64,000 nucleotides of DNA from Roseiarcus sp036489975 (lineage in GTDB: Bacteria; Pseudomonadota; Alphaproteobacteria; Rhizobiales; Beijerinckiaceae), in assembly GCA_036489975.1 (NCBI GenBank), contig DASXES010000049.1:62001-126000 (forward strand). Direction: 5' to 3'. Both the position numbers and the translations under genes were made by a program. Shown here one piece after another: positions 54,631 through 63,330 of this stretch. Under the pieces are notes generated by a model. The model searched no databases and was not told the origin of the DNA. It saw nothing but the letters and a program-made list of their open reading frames with translations. The stretch's first letter is position 1; every line of letters starts with the position of its first letter.

Positions 54631-55683
54631 CTACTTCCCCCTTGTTGCGCGCATCCGGATCCAGGTGTTGACCACGGTGGCGAGCAGCAGCATTGCGCCG
54701 ACGAAGAACTGGAACCAGTCCGGGTCCCAGTCGGCGTAGATCACGCCCTCGGTGGTCATGCCGAAGATGAAGGCGCCGAGCCCTGACCCCACGGCGGACC
54801 CGTAGCCGCCGGTGAGCAGGCAGCCGCCGACCACCGAGGCCGCGATATAGAGGAGTTCGTTGCCGATGCCCGCGCCCGACTGCACCGTGTCATAGGCGAA
54901 GAGCAGGTGCATCGCCAGAAACCAGCAGCTGAAGCCGACCAGCATGAAGAGCCCGATCTTCACCCGGTTCACCGGCACGCCCACGGCGCGGGCGCTGTCC
55001 CCCTGGCCGCCGACGGCGAAAATCCAGTTGCCGGTCCTGGTGCGCAGAAGCACCCAGGTGGCGAGCCCGACGAAGATCAGCCAGTAGACAATGGCGATGC
55101 TGATCTGCGCCCCGCCGACCATCACGTCGGAGGCGAAAATCGCCTGGAGCGTATTGAAGCCCGCCATCCCGCTGATGTCCTCGGTCGCCACATTGCCGGT
55201 GATCAGCTTGGTGATGGCGATGTTGAGACCCTGAAGCATCAGGAAGGTGCCGAGGGTGACGAGGAAGCTGTGCAGCTTGGTCCGGATCAGCAGAAACCCG
55301 TTCAAGGCGCCGATCCCGAGCGAAAAGAACAGCGCGAAGACGACCCCGGCCCACAGGCTGCCGGTGACCTGGGTGGCGAACATCGAGGCGGCGAGCGAGG
55401 AGGTCGTCACCGCGACGCCGGCCGAAAGGTCGAACTCCCCGCCGATCATCAGGAGCGCCACGGCGACCGCCGGAATCCCGATGGTCGCGGACTGATAGAG
55501 GATCGTGGTGAAGGCGGCGAATTGCCGGAAGGGAGGGGCGATCACCCAGAAGAAGACGAAGACCAGGATCGCGCCGCCGAGGGCGCCCGCCTCGGGTCGG
55601 TTCAGGATGCGCCGCCACAGCGCCTGGGTTTGAACCTGCCGTCGCGGTTGCGCGAGGCTGACCGGCTCGCTGGTCGTGCTCAC
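54631..55683 (-). CDS. Sugar ABC transporter permease (FrcC/RbsC-like)
   Basis: A 350-residue permease with about 10 helices. LLMIGGEFDLSAGVAVTTSS is the CUT2 signature, and VGVPVNRVKIGLFMLVGFSC and AASVVGGCLLTGGYGSAVGS also fit. A GTG at 55683, six bases after GGAGG, is preferred to ATG 55713, which lacks a ribosome-binding site. The transporter is probably for a sugar, inositol or related polyol. Confidence 0.92.
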   Translation of the reverse strand: MSTTSEPVSLAQPRRQVQTQALWRRILNRPEAGALGGAILVFVFFWVIAPPFRQFAAFTTILYQSATIGIPAVAVALLMIGGEFDLSAGVAVTTSSLAASMFATQVTGSLWAGVVFALFFSLGIGALNGFLLIRTKLHSFLVTLGTFLMLQGLNIAITKLITGNVATEDISGMAGFNTLQAIFASDVMVGGAQISIAIVYWLIFVGLATWVLLRTRTGNWIFAVGGQGDSARAVGVPVNRVKIGLFMLVGFSCWFLAMHLLFAYDTVQSGAGIGNELLYIAASVVGGCLLTGGYGSAVGSGLGAFIFGMTTEGVIYADWDPDWFQFFVGAMLLLATVVNTWIRMRATRGK

Positions 55684-55778
55684 CCGCTTCCTCCGCTTTG
55701 CCCCGCCGGCCATGTGGGCGCCCCTCTGGCCGGCGGTCGGTTCATTGATTAGCCGTCACGCCACGGCCGCTCGTCGAC

Positions 55779-56735
55779 TCAGCGCGTGCCGGCCTTGGCG
55801 TATTTGGCCACCGCGGCGGCGTTTTCCTTGGTCACGAAAAAGGGGCCGGTCAAAACCGGGCCGCCTCCGCCGACGGTGTCACCGTTGGTGAGGTAGAGCC
55901 AAATCATGTCGACCGCTTCGTAGCCCTCAACATAGGGCTGCTGGTCGACCGCCCACTCGATCTTGCCCTTCGCGATCAGGTCGATCGCCACCGGGCTCAT
56001 GTCGAAGGTGCCGACCTTGGCCTTGGAACTGGACGCTGTGATCGCGTCGAGCACGACCGGCGCGAACGGGGCGCCGAGCGTGACGACATAGTCGATCGAC
56101 GGGTCCTGCTGCAGCTTGGCCTGCATCCGGGCCTTGACCGTCGGCATGTCGTAGCCGGTCACGTACAGGATCTCCATCTTGCCCTTGAACGTGTCCTTGA
56201 TGCCGTCGCAGCGCGCTTCGAGCTGCACCGCGCCCTGCTGCTGGTCGAGGCAGACGACGTTCTTGGCGCCCTCATTGTTCAGTCTTTCGCCCACGACCTT
56301 GCCGGCCACGGTCTCGTCCTGTCCGGCGTAGCCGAGCAGGTCCTGGCTCTTCCACTGGTCAACGCCCGCGTTGAAGCCGACGATCGGAACGCCGGCTTTT
56401 TGCGCCGCCTTGACCGCGGGTGCCTCGGCGTCGGGGAAGGCCAGCGTCAGGGCGATTCCGTCGACATGCTGCTGAACGACATTGGAGATGAGCTGCGCTT
56501 CCTTGTTCGCCGTCGGGTCGGCGAGATAGATGAGCTTGATATTGTCCTTCTTGGCCGCGGCCTCGGCGCCCTTGCGGATGATGTCCCAGAACGTGTCGCC
56601 CGGCTGCGCGTGGGTGATCATGGCGACTGTCATCTGCTTTTCCGCGGCCCTCGCCTGGCCCGCGAAGAGCGCAGCCGAGCAGGCCAGGGCGGTGGCCGCA
56701 GCGAGGACGCTTGTCGTTCGGTTGAGATCGTTCAC
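55779..56735 (-). CDS. Periplasmic sugar-binding protein (FrcB/MocB-like)
   Basis: A 318-residue type-I binding protein with signal peptide (NRTTSVLAAATALACSAALF, cleaved near ARA-AE). The mature start KQMTVAMITHAQPGDTFWDI is of the ribose/inositol/rhizopine-binding family. Start is GTG 56735, seven bases after GGGAGG; longer frames begin upstream of the divergent promoter region. It completes the ABC system and is divergent from the desaturase gene. Ligand (fructose-, inositol- or rhizopine-like) is not decided by sequence. Confidence 0.9.
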   Translation of the reverse strand: MNDLNRTTSVLAAATALACSAALFAGQARAAEKQMTVAMITHAQPGDTFWDIIRKGAEAAAKKDNIKLIYLADPTANKEAQLISNVVQQHVDGIALTLAFPDAEAPAVKAAQKAGVPIVGFNAGVDQWKSQDLLGYAGQDETVAGKVVGERLNNEGAKNVVCLDQQQGAVQLEARCDGIKDTFKGKMEILYVTGYDMPTVKARMQAKLQQDPSIDYVVTLGAPFAPVVLDAITASSSKAKVGTFDMSPVAIDLIAKGKIEWAVDQQPYVEGYEAVDMIWLYLTNGDTVGGGGPVLTGPFFVTKENAAAVAKYAKAGTR

Positions 56736-57059
56736 CAGTTTTCCTCCCATCAGTTTGCGCCCTTTGCGGCGTGGCTCCGCCGTCGCGGACCGCGCAGCCA
56801 AATCGTCCGGAACCGATCGCAAGATCAACGTGCGGGCCCTGGGCGGGCGTTGCCGATGCGTGTAACAAACATTCCAAAAAAAATCAATAGTAGAATAATA
56901 ATTCCAAACGACCAGAAATCCGCCGAATCGGGCTGAAGGGCGCGCGCGAGGGGCGCCTCGCGGCCGTAAGACAGAAACTCGAAGCCGGACATTGAGCCGC
57001 TGATCGGTTGCCGGTAGGCTCCGGTTTGTCCACAAAGCGGCTTCTGGGAGAGGAAACCG
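56736..57059. promoter_or_regulatory. Divergent promoter region with ATTCCAAA direct repeats
   Basis: 324 bases between the binding-protein and desaturase genes, with an AT-rich core at 56860-56920. ATTCCAAA occurs at 56871-56878 and 56901-56908, exactly 30 bp (about three helical turns) apart, suggesting a regulator binding on one face of the helix. No regulator gene lies adjacent. Confidence 0.45.
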
Positions 57060-58157
57060 ATGTCATCCGCGGTCACCCGAGACTACAGTCTCGTCGGTCC
57101 GGAGGCCGAAAAGGCCATCGCGGCCGGGCTCGCGTCGGCGAAATGGTACACCCCGCCCGTCACGCGCGCCGAACTTAAGGATCTGATGCGCCGCGAGGAT
57201 GGGCCGGCGATCCGGGACACCCTGATCTGGTTCGCGGCGTTCATCGTGTCGGGCGGGTTCGGTTTTTATTTTTGGGGGACTTGGGCCGCGGTTCCCTTCT
57301 TCATTGTCTATGGCGTTCTCTACGGCTCTTCGACCGACAGCCGCTGGCACGAGTGCGGTCACCGCACCGCCTTCAAGACGCAATGGATGAACGACGCGGT
57401 CTATCAGATCGCCTGTTTCATGATCATGCGCGAGCCCGAGATCTGGCGCTGGAGCCATACGCGCCACCACACGGATACGGTCATCGTTGGCCGCGATCCC
57501 GAGATCATCACGCCGCGTCCGCCGGACATCGTGTCGCTTCTGCTCAACATTTTCGCGCTCAAGAACACGGTGGTCTTTTTCCGCAAGGTGTTTCTGCATG
57601 CGACCGGCTGGCTGACGGAGGAAGAGGCGACGTTCGTGCCCGCGCGAGAGCGGCCGAAAGTTTACCGGACCGCGCGCATCTACCTTGCGATCTACGCCGC
57701 GGTGATCGCCGCCTGCGTCTATTTCCGCTCGATTCTGCCGGCGATGTATATCGGCCTCCCGACGCTCTACGGCGGGTGGTTCGCGCTCTATTGCGGGGTC
57801 ACGCAGCATCTCGGGCTCGCCGAGGACGTCCTCGATCACCGGCTGAATTCGCGCACGGTGCACATGAATCCGATCTTCCGGTTCCTCTACTGGAACATGA
57901 ATTACCACGTCGAGCACCACATCTTTCCGACCGTTCCCTATCACGCGCTGCCCAGGCTGCATGAGGCGATCAAGGCCGATTGCCCACCGCCCTACCCGAG
58001 CTCCGTCGCCGCCTATCGCGAAATCATCCCGGCGCTGGCGCGCCAGCTCAAGGACCCGACCTATTTCGTGCGGCGCGAGCTGCCGTCCTCGGCGCAGCGC
58101 GGGCCTCTCGGCGCGGCAAAGGCAAAAGCGATGGTCGCAACGGGAGCGGCTGAATGA
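57060..58157 (+). CDS. Membrane fatty-acid-desaturase-like (MocD-like) diiron oxygenase
   Basis: A 365-residue membrane diiron enzyme. The three His boxes are HECGH, HTRHH and HVEHH, and at least four hydrophobic helices are visible (LIWFAAFIVSGGFGFYFWGT, AVPFFIVYGVLYG, YLAIYAAVIAACVYFRSILP). Such enzymes use O2 to desaturate or hydroxylate lipids or small molecules. It is co-translated (ATGA overlap) with a Rieske ferredoxin, as in mocDE of rhizopine catabolism. GAGAGGAAA precedes the ATG. Confidence 0.9.
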   Translation: MSSAVTRDYSLVGPEAEKAIAAGLASAKWYTPPVTRAELKDLMRREDGPAIRDTLIWFAAFIVSGGFGFYFWGTWAAVPFFIVYGVLYGSSTDSRWHECGHRTAFKTQWMNDAVYQIACFMIMREPEIWRWSHTRHHTDTVIVGRDPEIITPRPPDIVSLLLNIFALKNTVVFFRKVFLHATGWLTEEEATFVPARERPKVYRTARIYLAIYAAVIAACVYFRSILPAMYIGLPTLYGGWFALYCGVTQHLGLAEDVLDHRLNSRTVHMNPIFRFLYWNMNYHVEHHIFPTVPYHALPRLHEAIKADCPPPYPSSVAAYREIIPALARQLKDPTYFVRRELPSSAQRGPLGAAKAKAMVATGAAE

Positions 58158-58471
58158 CCGAGGCCTGGATCGACGCGGGTCCCGCCGATCGCATCGCGGC
58201 CGAGGATGTCGCGCCCTTCGAGCACAATGGCCGGCAATATGCGCTCTACCGCACGGCCGACAACCGCTATTTCGCCACCGCCGGCCTGTGCACGCACGAG
58301 GCGGTCGAGCTCGCCGACGGCTTCGTTCAGGGCACGATCATCGAATGCCCGATGCATAACGGCCGGTTCGATTTCACCACCGGCGAAGCCAAGGGCGCGC
58401 CGGCCTGCGTCGATCTTGCGACCTATCCGGTGAAGGTCGAAGGGGGCCGGCTGCTCGTCAAGCTCGGCTGA
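58154..58471 (+). CDS. MocE-family Rieske-type [2Fe-2S] ferredoxin
   Basis: A 105-residue Rieske ferredoxin. Cluster ligands: C-x-H in LCTHEAVELADGF and C-x-x-H in IIECPMHNGRFDF. This fits the MocE/NirD-like class that passes electrons to oxygenases. It overlaps the preceding diiron-enzyme gene by four bases, so is presumed its electron donor. The corresponding reductase (MocF-like) is not present in the window. Confidence 0.92.
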   Translation: MTEAWIDAGPADRIAAEDVAPFEHNGRQYALYRTADNRYFATAGLCTHEAVELADGFVQGTIIECPMHNGRFDFTTGEAKGAPACVDLATYPVKVEGGRLLVKLG

Positions 58472-58531
58472 CCGCAACATGGGCGAGTCATTGCTACGGG
58501 CAGGCGCGGACTAGCCCAAGGAGGAAACGCG

Positions 58532-59290
58532 ATGAGACTGTCGGGGGTAGCGGCGATCGTGACCGGAGGCGGTTCGGGACTGGGCCGCGCGACGGCGGAG
58601 GGGCTCGCCGCCAGGGGAGCGAAGGTCGCCGTGTTCGACCTCAACGCGAGCGCGGCCGAGGAGGCGGCCAGGGCGATTGGCGGCCTCGCGCTCGCAGGCG
58701 ACGTCGCAGACGAAGCGTCGGCGAGTGCGGCGATCGCCAAGGCCGCGGCGGCGCATGGGGCCGCGCGGGTGCTGATCAATTGCGCCGGGATCGGCACGCC
58801 CAAGCGTGTCCTTGGCCGCGACGGACCGCAGGCGCTGCCCGACTTCGAGAAGGTGATCCGCGTCAACCTGATCGGCACCTTCAACATGATCCGCCTCGCC
58901 GCGGCGGGGATGAGCGCGCTCGAGCCGATCGACGGCGAGCGCGGAGCGATCATTTCGACCGCCTCGGTCGCGGCCTATGACGGCCAGATCGGGCAGGCGG
59001 CCTATTCCGCCTCCAAGGGCGGGTTGGTGGCCATGACCCTGCCCATCGCCCGCGAGTTCGCCCAGTTCGCCATCCGCGTCAACACGATCGCGCCCGGCAT
59101 CTTCATGACGCCGATGTTGGCCGGCCTCCCCCAGCCCGCGCAGGACTCGCTCGGCGCCTCGGTGCCGTTTCCCGCCCGCCTCGGCCAGCCGGAGGAATAC
59201 GCCGCACTCGCAATCCACATCCTGGAGAACGGCTACATCAACGGCGAGACGATCCGCATCGACGGCGCGCTGCGCATGGCGGCCAAATAG
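58532..59290 (+). CDS. Short-chain dehydrogenase (type-2 3-hydroxyacyl-CoA dehydrogenase-like)
   Basis: A 252-residue classical SDR. Cofactor motif TGGGSGLGRA, NAG as NCAGIG, catalytic Ser in IISTASVAAYDGQIG, and Tyr/Lys in YSASK. The spacing and LAREFAQFAIRVNTIAPGIF-like region (here IAREFAQFAIRVNTIAPGIF) recall HSD17B10-like 3-hydroxyacyl-CoA dehydrogenases. AAGGAGG precedes the ATG. It may continue the desaturase-ferredoxin operon (60-base gap). Confidence 0.9.
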   Translation: MRLSGVAAIVTGGGSGLGRATAEGLAARGAKVAVFDLNASAAEEAARAIGGLALAGDVADEASASAAIAKAAAAHGAARVLINCAGIGTPKRVLGRDGPQALPDFEKVIRVNLIGTFNMIRLAAAGMSALEPIDGERGAIISTASVAAYDGQIGQAAYSASKGGLVAMTLPIAREFAQFAIRVNTIAPGIFMTPMLAGLPQPAQDSLGASVPFPARLGQPEEYAALAIHILENGYINGETIRIDGALRMAAK

Positions 59291-59348
59291 CGCGGGGCGC
59301 GATCCGGCCCGGCGCTAATACAACCTAAACGCGATCCAGCGCCCAATT

Positions 59349-59411
59349 AAATCCAGACAAATCCAAGCAAAAACCAGGCAAATCCAAACAAAAATGCTTG
59401 GATTTGTTTGG
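59349..59411. repeat. Phased A-tract direct repeats with overlapping inverted repeats
   Basis: Four units of 10-11 bp in a row (59349, 59359, 59369, 59380), consensus AAATCCARRC. Overlapping these are AAATCCAAGCA (59359-59369) with its perfect complement TGCTTGGATTT (59395-59405) and CCAAACAAA (59384-59392) with TTTGTTTGG (59403-59411). The helical phasing of A tracts suggests bent DNA; its biological role is unknown. Confidence 0.7.
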
Positions 59412-59733
59412 TGGAATCAAGCCTTTTCAAAGCGTTGCGCGGGGAAAAAACAAAAAAAATTTCTGCCCTCCCACCTCGCCTCAGGGTTGCGTTAGCCCCC
59501 TTCCCGCACACCCCCGTTCTACGCCTCGACCGCGTCTCATGAACCTGGTCCCCTCCTTTGATTCTCCTCAGCACAAATTGTAACACATCATTCTCTTTTT
59601 TAGCAAGACAGTTCGGGCTCTTATGGCGGTATCTGTTGGTCAGCCGCCTTGCGGGCGCGCCAAGCCCGCATTGCACGCGTGGAGGTCGCTAAATGGTCGC
59701 GGCGGCGCCCGGCGCGCTTTTCCAACGCCATTT

Positions 59734-59771
59734 TCCTGACTCCGATTGCGCGATAAGGCGCACGGAGTCAG
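59734..59771 (+). promoter_or_regulatory. Hairpin sequestering a ribosome-binding site
   Basis: CCTGACTCCG (59734-59743) pairs perfectly with CGGAGTCAGG (59762-59771), and inside it TGCGC (59746-59750) with GCGCA (59757-59761) around a GATAAG loop; only AT is unpaired. Its right arm contains part of the AGGAG (59769-59773) of the next ORF, so the structure would block translation unless melted or bound. Confidence 0.65.
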
Positions 59772-59781
59772 GAGTAACAGC

Positions 59782-60765
59782 ATGCAATGGCTCAAAAAGA
59801 TTGCGGGCGCACTCATTTTTGCCTGGGCGGCAGCCCAAGAGGCAATGCCGATTAAGTTTCTCGATTGGATTGGAAGATTCTCGGTCGCGCGGGACGTTAG
59901 TCAATTTTTGCGCAAGTGGGCAATAATGCCCGCTACTCCCCTCTCAACTTTTATTTCCATCGGCCTCCTTGCGGTAGGGATATGCCTGTTGCTGCCATCT
60001 TCAATCTGGCGGTTAGCGAAGACGGAACTATTCACACTGGTTAGCACAGCTCGAAGTAACGCAGCGAAGCGCAGCCAACCGGTCAAGGTAGACACGGTCT
60101 CCCGAACAAGTGTCCCATTGGCAAACGGGGGTCCCAACACGTCGCCCCCCGGTCCGCATCTCGAAACTCCTACAGAGCCGTTGCCTAGCGTCACTGTATC
60201 CCCTCCGCTACCCCCTAACGCGACGTTTGCCTTTAACGGTCGCGTATTTTTTGGTATCAAACATCACTATACGCGCGACGAAAATATTGAGTTTCGCGCC
60301 GCGCTTAGGGATGTATATGACTGCATTGCTCACAATTACGCGCCAATAACTGCCACGTACGACGGCCCTATTGTACATTTTACGCGAAATTTTGTCTCAA
60401 TGATTAGAGATAACGGCGCACATCGGACAAATGAGATACTATAAGAAATCGACAGTAAATTAATATATGGCAATATACAGCTAATGAAAATACTAGAAAA
60501 ACGTCCATATTTTAGAAACGATCTACAGTATATTGTTCTGAACGTGCCAATTTACCCCGATCTACGCGGCGCCGTCCATGAATTGCAACAAGCGTTGAAA
60601 AGCGTCCCGGACAATTCAACACATAGTCTGATCGTTCTTTCTCTTGGAGATAAAGTAAAGAAAATAGAAATGGCTGCCAGCGCGCAAAATTCCTGGATTG
60701 GACAAGTTAATAGCAAAATAGATCTTTTTAGAGAAGAGTTGGAAACGCTTGCTACGCTCCAATAG
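59782..60765 (+). pseudogene. AT-rich membrane protein gene interrupted by one in-frame stop
   Basis: One continuous frame of 328 codons apart from a single TAA at 60442-60444. N part (220 codons): hydrophobic segments (WLKKIAGALIFAWAAAQE; PLSTFISIGLLAVGICLLLP), a Pro/Ser/Thr linker, then GRVFFGIKHHYTRDENIEFR. Past the stop the frame continues naturally (EIDSKLIYGNIQLMKILEKR) to residue 327. Function unknown; a membrane-anchored protein with a cytosolic or periplasmic C domain. Codon use is clearly more AT-rich than its neighbours, indicating acquisition. A single A/G/C-to-T change (e.g. AAA or GAA to TAA) explains the break; a second short protein from ATG 60484 cannot be excluded. Confidence 0.6.
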
Positions 60766-61177
60766 TCTTAATGTACCTACAGATCTTCCAGTCTTACCCC
60801 TTCCATTTCTAAGGCCGCAAAACATCCCAACAGAAAGGTTGCGTCTCGGCGAACGGCCCGCTCGTCCGCTTTCCCTTCCGATGTCGCCGTGATCGAAACC
60901 GCGGGGCAAAGCAGAGTTATTGAAGCGAGCGGTGAGAGGTCTGTCGGCGCTGACAAAAACGGATTGGGCTCACGGGGCTGGTCCAGTATCGCCCGTTGGC
61001 GGCTAACGCGGCGCCAAGACACGCGAGCCGCGCCTTCGAGGCTCGCCCCGACCTCGAACAGTGTCTCGACCAACCTCCGCAAACCAGCGGATGTCCGGAG
61101 ATCGGCGCCCCCCATGGCCCGTCAAACCCTAAACTGCTAGAGCGCGTTCCGAGCGCACGCGCCGGAGCCACGCCCTC
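60766..61177. other. 412-base gap without a supported gene
   Basis: Transition from the AT-rich patch back to high-GC DNA. Frames in both directions lack ribosome-binding sites and known domains. No repeats or terminator recognised. Confidence 0.45.
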
Positions 61178-61942
61178 GTGACGATCATACTCGTGTGCAT
61201 TTTGATCTTTGCTGTGATCCTGGCGTCCGGCCTGCTCGGACTGGCGGTTCAACACCGCCTGCCCGAGGCGCAGAAAAGCGAGAGCGCGCGGGTGATCACC
61301 GGCCAGATCTCGGGCGTCTTGAGCCTCCTTCTCTCGCTCGTGCTCGGAACGCTGGTCGGCACGAGCTTCGCCTTCCAGACGACCCAAAAGACCGAACTCG
61401 ACGCGCTCGCCGCGCAGGTCCTCGAGCTTGACCAAACGCTCGGGGAATTGGGGCCGACAGGGGCTTTCGCGCGCGAGCGGCTGAAAGCGACGATAGAGGA
61501 CGCCTACAATGCGTTCTGGGGTTCGGAGTCGGTCGATCCGAAACGCCTCTCCGTCTCCGTCCCGCTCGCGTCGCGAAAGGCCATCAAAGCTTTTCTCGGC
61601 GCGTTCACGCCAGCGAATGAAGAGCAGAAGCAGGCTCTCGCGTCCGTGAGCACCCTCGCTGACCAGATCACGCGAGCGCGGCTCTTGATGTCCCTTCAGG
61701 CCGCAGGCCGCCCGGTCAGTCCGGGTCTGGTCCTGATTTTGATCTTTTGGGCGGTCGCGCTATTTTTCGCGTTCGGAATCTTTGCGAAATCGAATGCGGT
61801 CGTTGTCACCGCGATGGCGTCGGGCGCCGCCTGTATCGCCTTCGCGCTTTTTCTTATCCTCGAACTCGGATTGCCCTACACCGGCGTCTTCCGCATAGCG
61901 CCCGCCGCCCTCCAGGAGGCGATCGCCCATCTCGGCGAGTAA
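61178..61942 (+). CDS. DUF4239-family membrane protein
   Basis: A 254-residue inner-membrane protein of the DUF4239 (bestrophin-like) family: helix 1 IILVCILIFAVILASGLLGL, then VITGQISGVLSLLLSLVLGT, a soluble middle of about 110 residues and two further helices (SPGLVLILIFWAVALFFAFG; VVVTAMASGAACIAFALFLI). The family is widespread and uncharacterised. Starts with GTG at 61178; no clear ribosome-binding site. Convergent with the chrA gene. Confidence 0.85.
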   Translation: MTIILVCILIFAVILASGLLGLAVQHRLPEAQKSESARVITGQISGVLSLLLSLVLGTLVGTSFAFQTTQKTELDALAAQVLELDQTLGELGPTGAFARERLKATIEDAYNAFWGSESVDPKRLSVSVPLASRKAIKAFLGAFTPANEEQKQALASVSTLADQITRARLLMSLQAAGRPVSPGLVLILIFWAVALFFAFGIFAKSNAVVVTAMASGAACIAFALFLILELGLPYTGVFRIAPAALQEAIAHLGE

Positions 61943-61966
61943 GCCGGCAAGGCCGCCTGACTTCCG

Positions 61967-63196
61967 TTATCTCAGGAGGCTCAAACCGAGGCCTGCAAGC
62001 GCCGAAAGCGCCACGACAAGGAGCGGGGGAGCCCGCCAGGCGAGCAGGAGAACGAACCCGGCGGCGGCGATCGCGAAGTCGATCGGACCTCGCACGGCGC
62101 TTGTCCAGACGGGGTTGTAGAGGGCGGCGCCGAGCAGTCCGACGACCGCGGCGTTGGTCCCCATCATGGCGCCGCGAGCGCGAGGATCGGCGCTGAGCGC
62201 GCTCCAGAAAGGCAGAGCGCCGACGAGGCAAAGCATGCCGGGAATGAAGATGGCGAGCAGCGCAATCGCCGCGCCCGCGATCCCGTGCGGCGATACGCTT
62301 GCGACCGCGCCGAGAAAGGCGGCGAATGTGAAAAGGGGCCCAGGCAGGGCTTGCGCCGCCCCGTATCCGGCAAGGAAGGCGCTGTCGGAAACCCAACCCG
62401 GAGCCGCAACGGCGTTGCGCAGCAACGGCAGCACCACATGGCCGCCGCCAAACACAAGAGCGCCCGAGCGGTAGAACGCATCGAACAGCGCCGCCGCGCC
62501 TGGCGGCGCCGGCACGAAAGCGACAGCTAGCAGCGCAAAATAAGCCGCAAGGCAGGCGAGACCCGCTCGGCGCGACACGGGCCAAAGCTGAGCCTCGCTC
62601 ATCGCTTCGCCCGATGCCTTGCACATCAGAAGGCCGGCGAAGCCTCCGGCGACGATGACGGCAAGCTGGGCCAGCGACCAGGGCGCGACAAGCGTCACGA
62701 CCAGAGCGAAGGTCGCGATCGAGGCGCGGATGCGGTCGGGGCTCAGGGTCCGCGCCATTCCCATGACCGCCTGCGCCACGATCGCTACGGCGACGAGTTT
62801 GAGGCCATGCAGGAGCCCGGCCCCGAGCGCGCTGTCGGCGAGGCTTCCCGCTCCATAGGCGAACAGAACCATGAGGGCTGCGGAGGGCAGGGTGAAGCCG
62901 GCCCAGGCCGCAAGGCCACCCAGAAAGCCGCCGCGCAGGAGGCCGACGCCAAAGCCCGTTTGGCTCGACGCAGGCCCTGGCAGGAATTGCGCGAGCGCGA
63001 CGAGATCGGCGAAGCCTTGTTCGGAGAGCCAACGGCGGCGCTCGACGAACTCGGCGCGAAAATAGCCGAGATGCGCGATCGGACCGCCGAACGACGTGAG
63101 GCCGAGCCGGAGAAAGACGCGAAATATCTCGCCGACATCGCCCGAAGGCGCCGGTCGGCGGTTCGCGGATACGGCCGAGGGACGGACGCTCGTCAT
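61967..63196 (-). CDS. chrA: Chromate transporter (long-chain ChrA)
   Basis: A 409-residue, two-CHR-domain ChrA protein with about 10-12 helices. The domain signatures are LGLTSFGGPIAHLGYFRAEF with ALAQFLPGPASSQTGF in the N half and SGALVFGGGHVVLPLL with AGYGAAQALPGPLFTFAAFL in the C half. It exports chromate by proton-driven antiport; homologues occur in organisms without chromate exposure, where sulfate-like substrates are possible. No chrB regulator is adjacent. Confidence 0.93.
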   Translation of the reverse strand: MTSVRPSAVSANRRPAPSGDVGEIFRVFLRLGLTSFGGPIAHLGYFRAEFVERRRWLSEQGFADLVALAQFLPGPASSQTGFGVGLLRGGFLGGLAAWAGFTLPSAALMVLFAYGAGSLADSALGAGLLHGLKLVAVAIVAQAVMGMARTLSPDRIRASIATFALVVTLVAPWSLAQLAVIVAGGFAGLLMCKASGEAMSEAQLWPVSRRAGLACLAAYFALLAVAFVPAPPGAAALFDAFYRSGALVFGGGHVVLPLLRNAVAAPGWVSDSAFLAGYGAAQALPGPLFTFAAFLGAVASVSPHGIAGAAIALLAIFIPGMLCLVGALPFWSALSADPRARGAMMGTNAAVVGLLGAALYNPVWTSAVRGPIDFAIAAAGFVLLLAWRAPPLLVVALSALAGLGLSLLR

Positions 63197-63330
63197 CGAG
63201 GCGCAGGGTTTCCGAACGCGCTCGCCGGCGCAAGCCCCGGTTAGCCGGCTTAGCCTGGATTCGGACTCGATTTCACGAAGCGTTGTTCAAGCTTATAGGT
63301 TTAGCTGAACTTGAATCGAGGAGGAAAACG

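Larger units (their letters stand above)
59291..59781. other. 491-base gap with repeats and hairpins
   Basis: No gene is supported. It holds a phased A-rich repeat array (59349-59411), a pyrimidine-rich stretch, a TGCGGGC/GCCCGCA hairpin (59650-59670) and a long hairpin just before the next ORF (59734-59771). Base composition departs from the rest of the window from here to about 60800. Confidence 0.55.

Noticed and set aside
60777..61115. 112-codon minus-strand frame in the gap after the AT-rich patch
   Set aside because: Composition is passable but there is no ribosome-binding site, no family motif and no neighbour support.
63285..63318. TTCAAG/CTTGAA ends around the promoter gap between chrA and the SDR gene
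   Set aside because: Only six paired bases over a wide spacer; too weak to call an operator.
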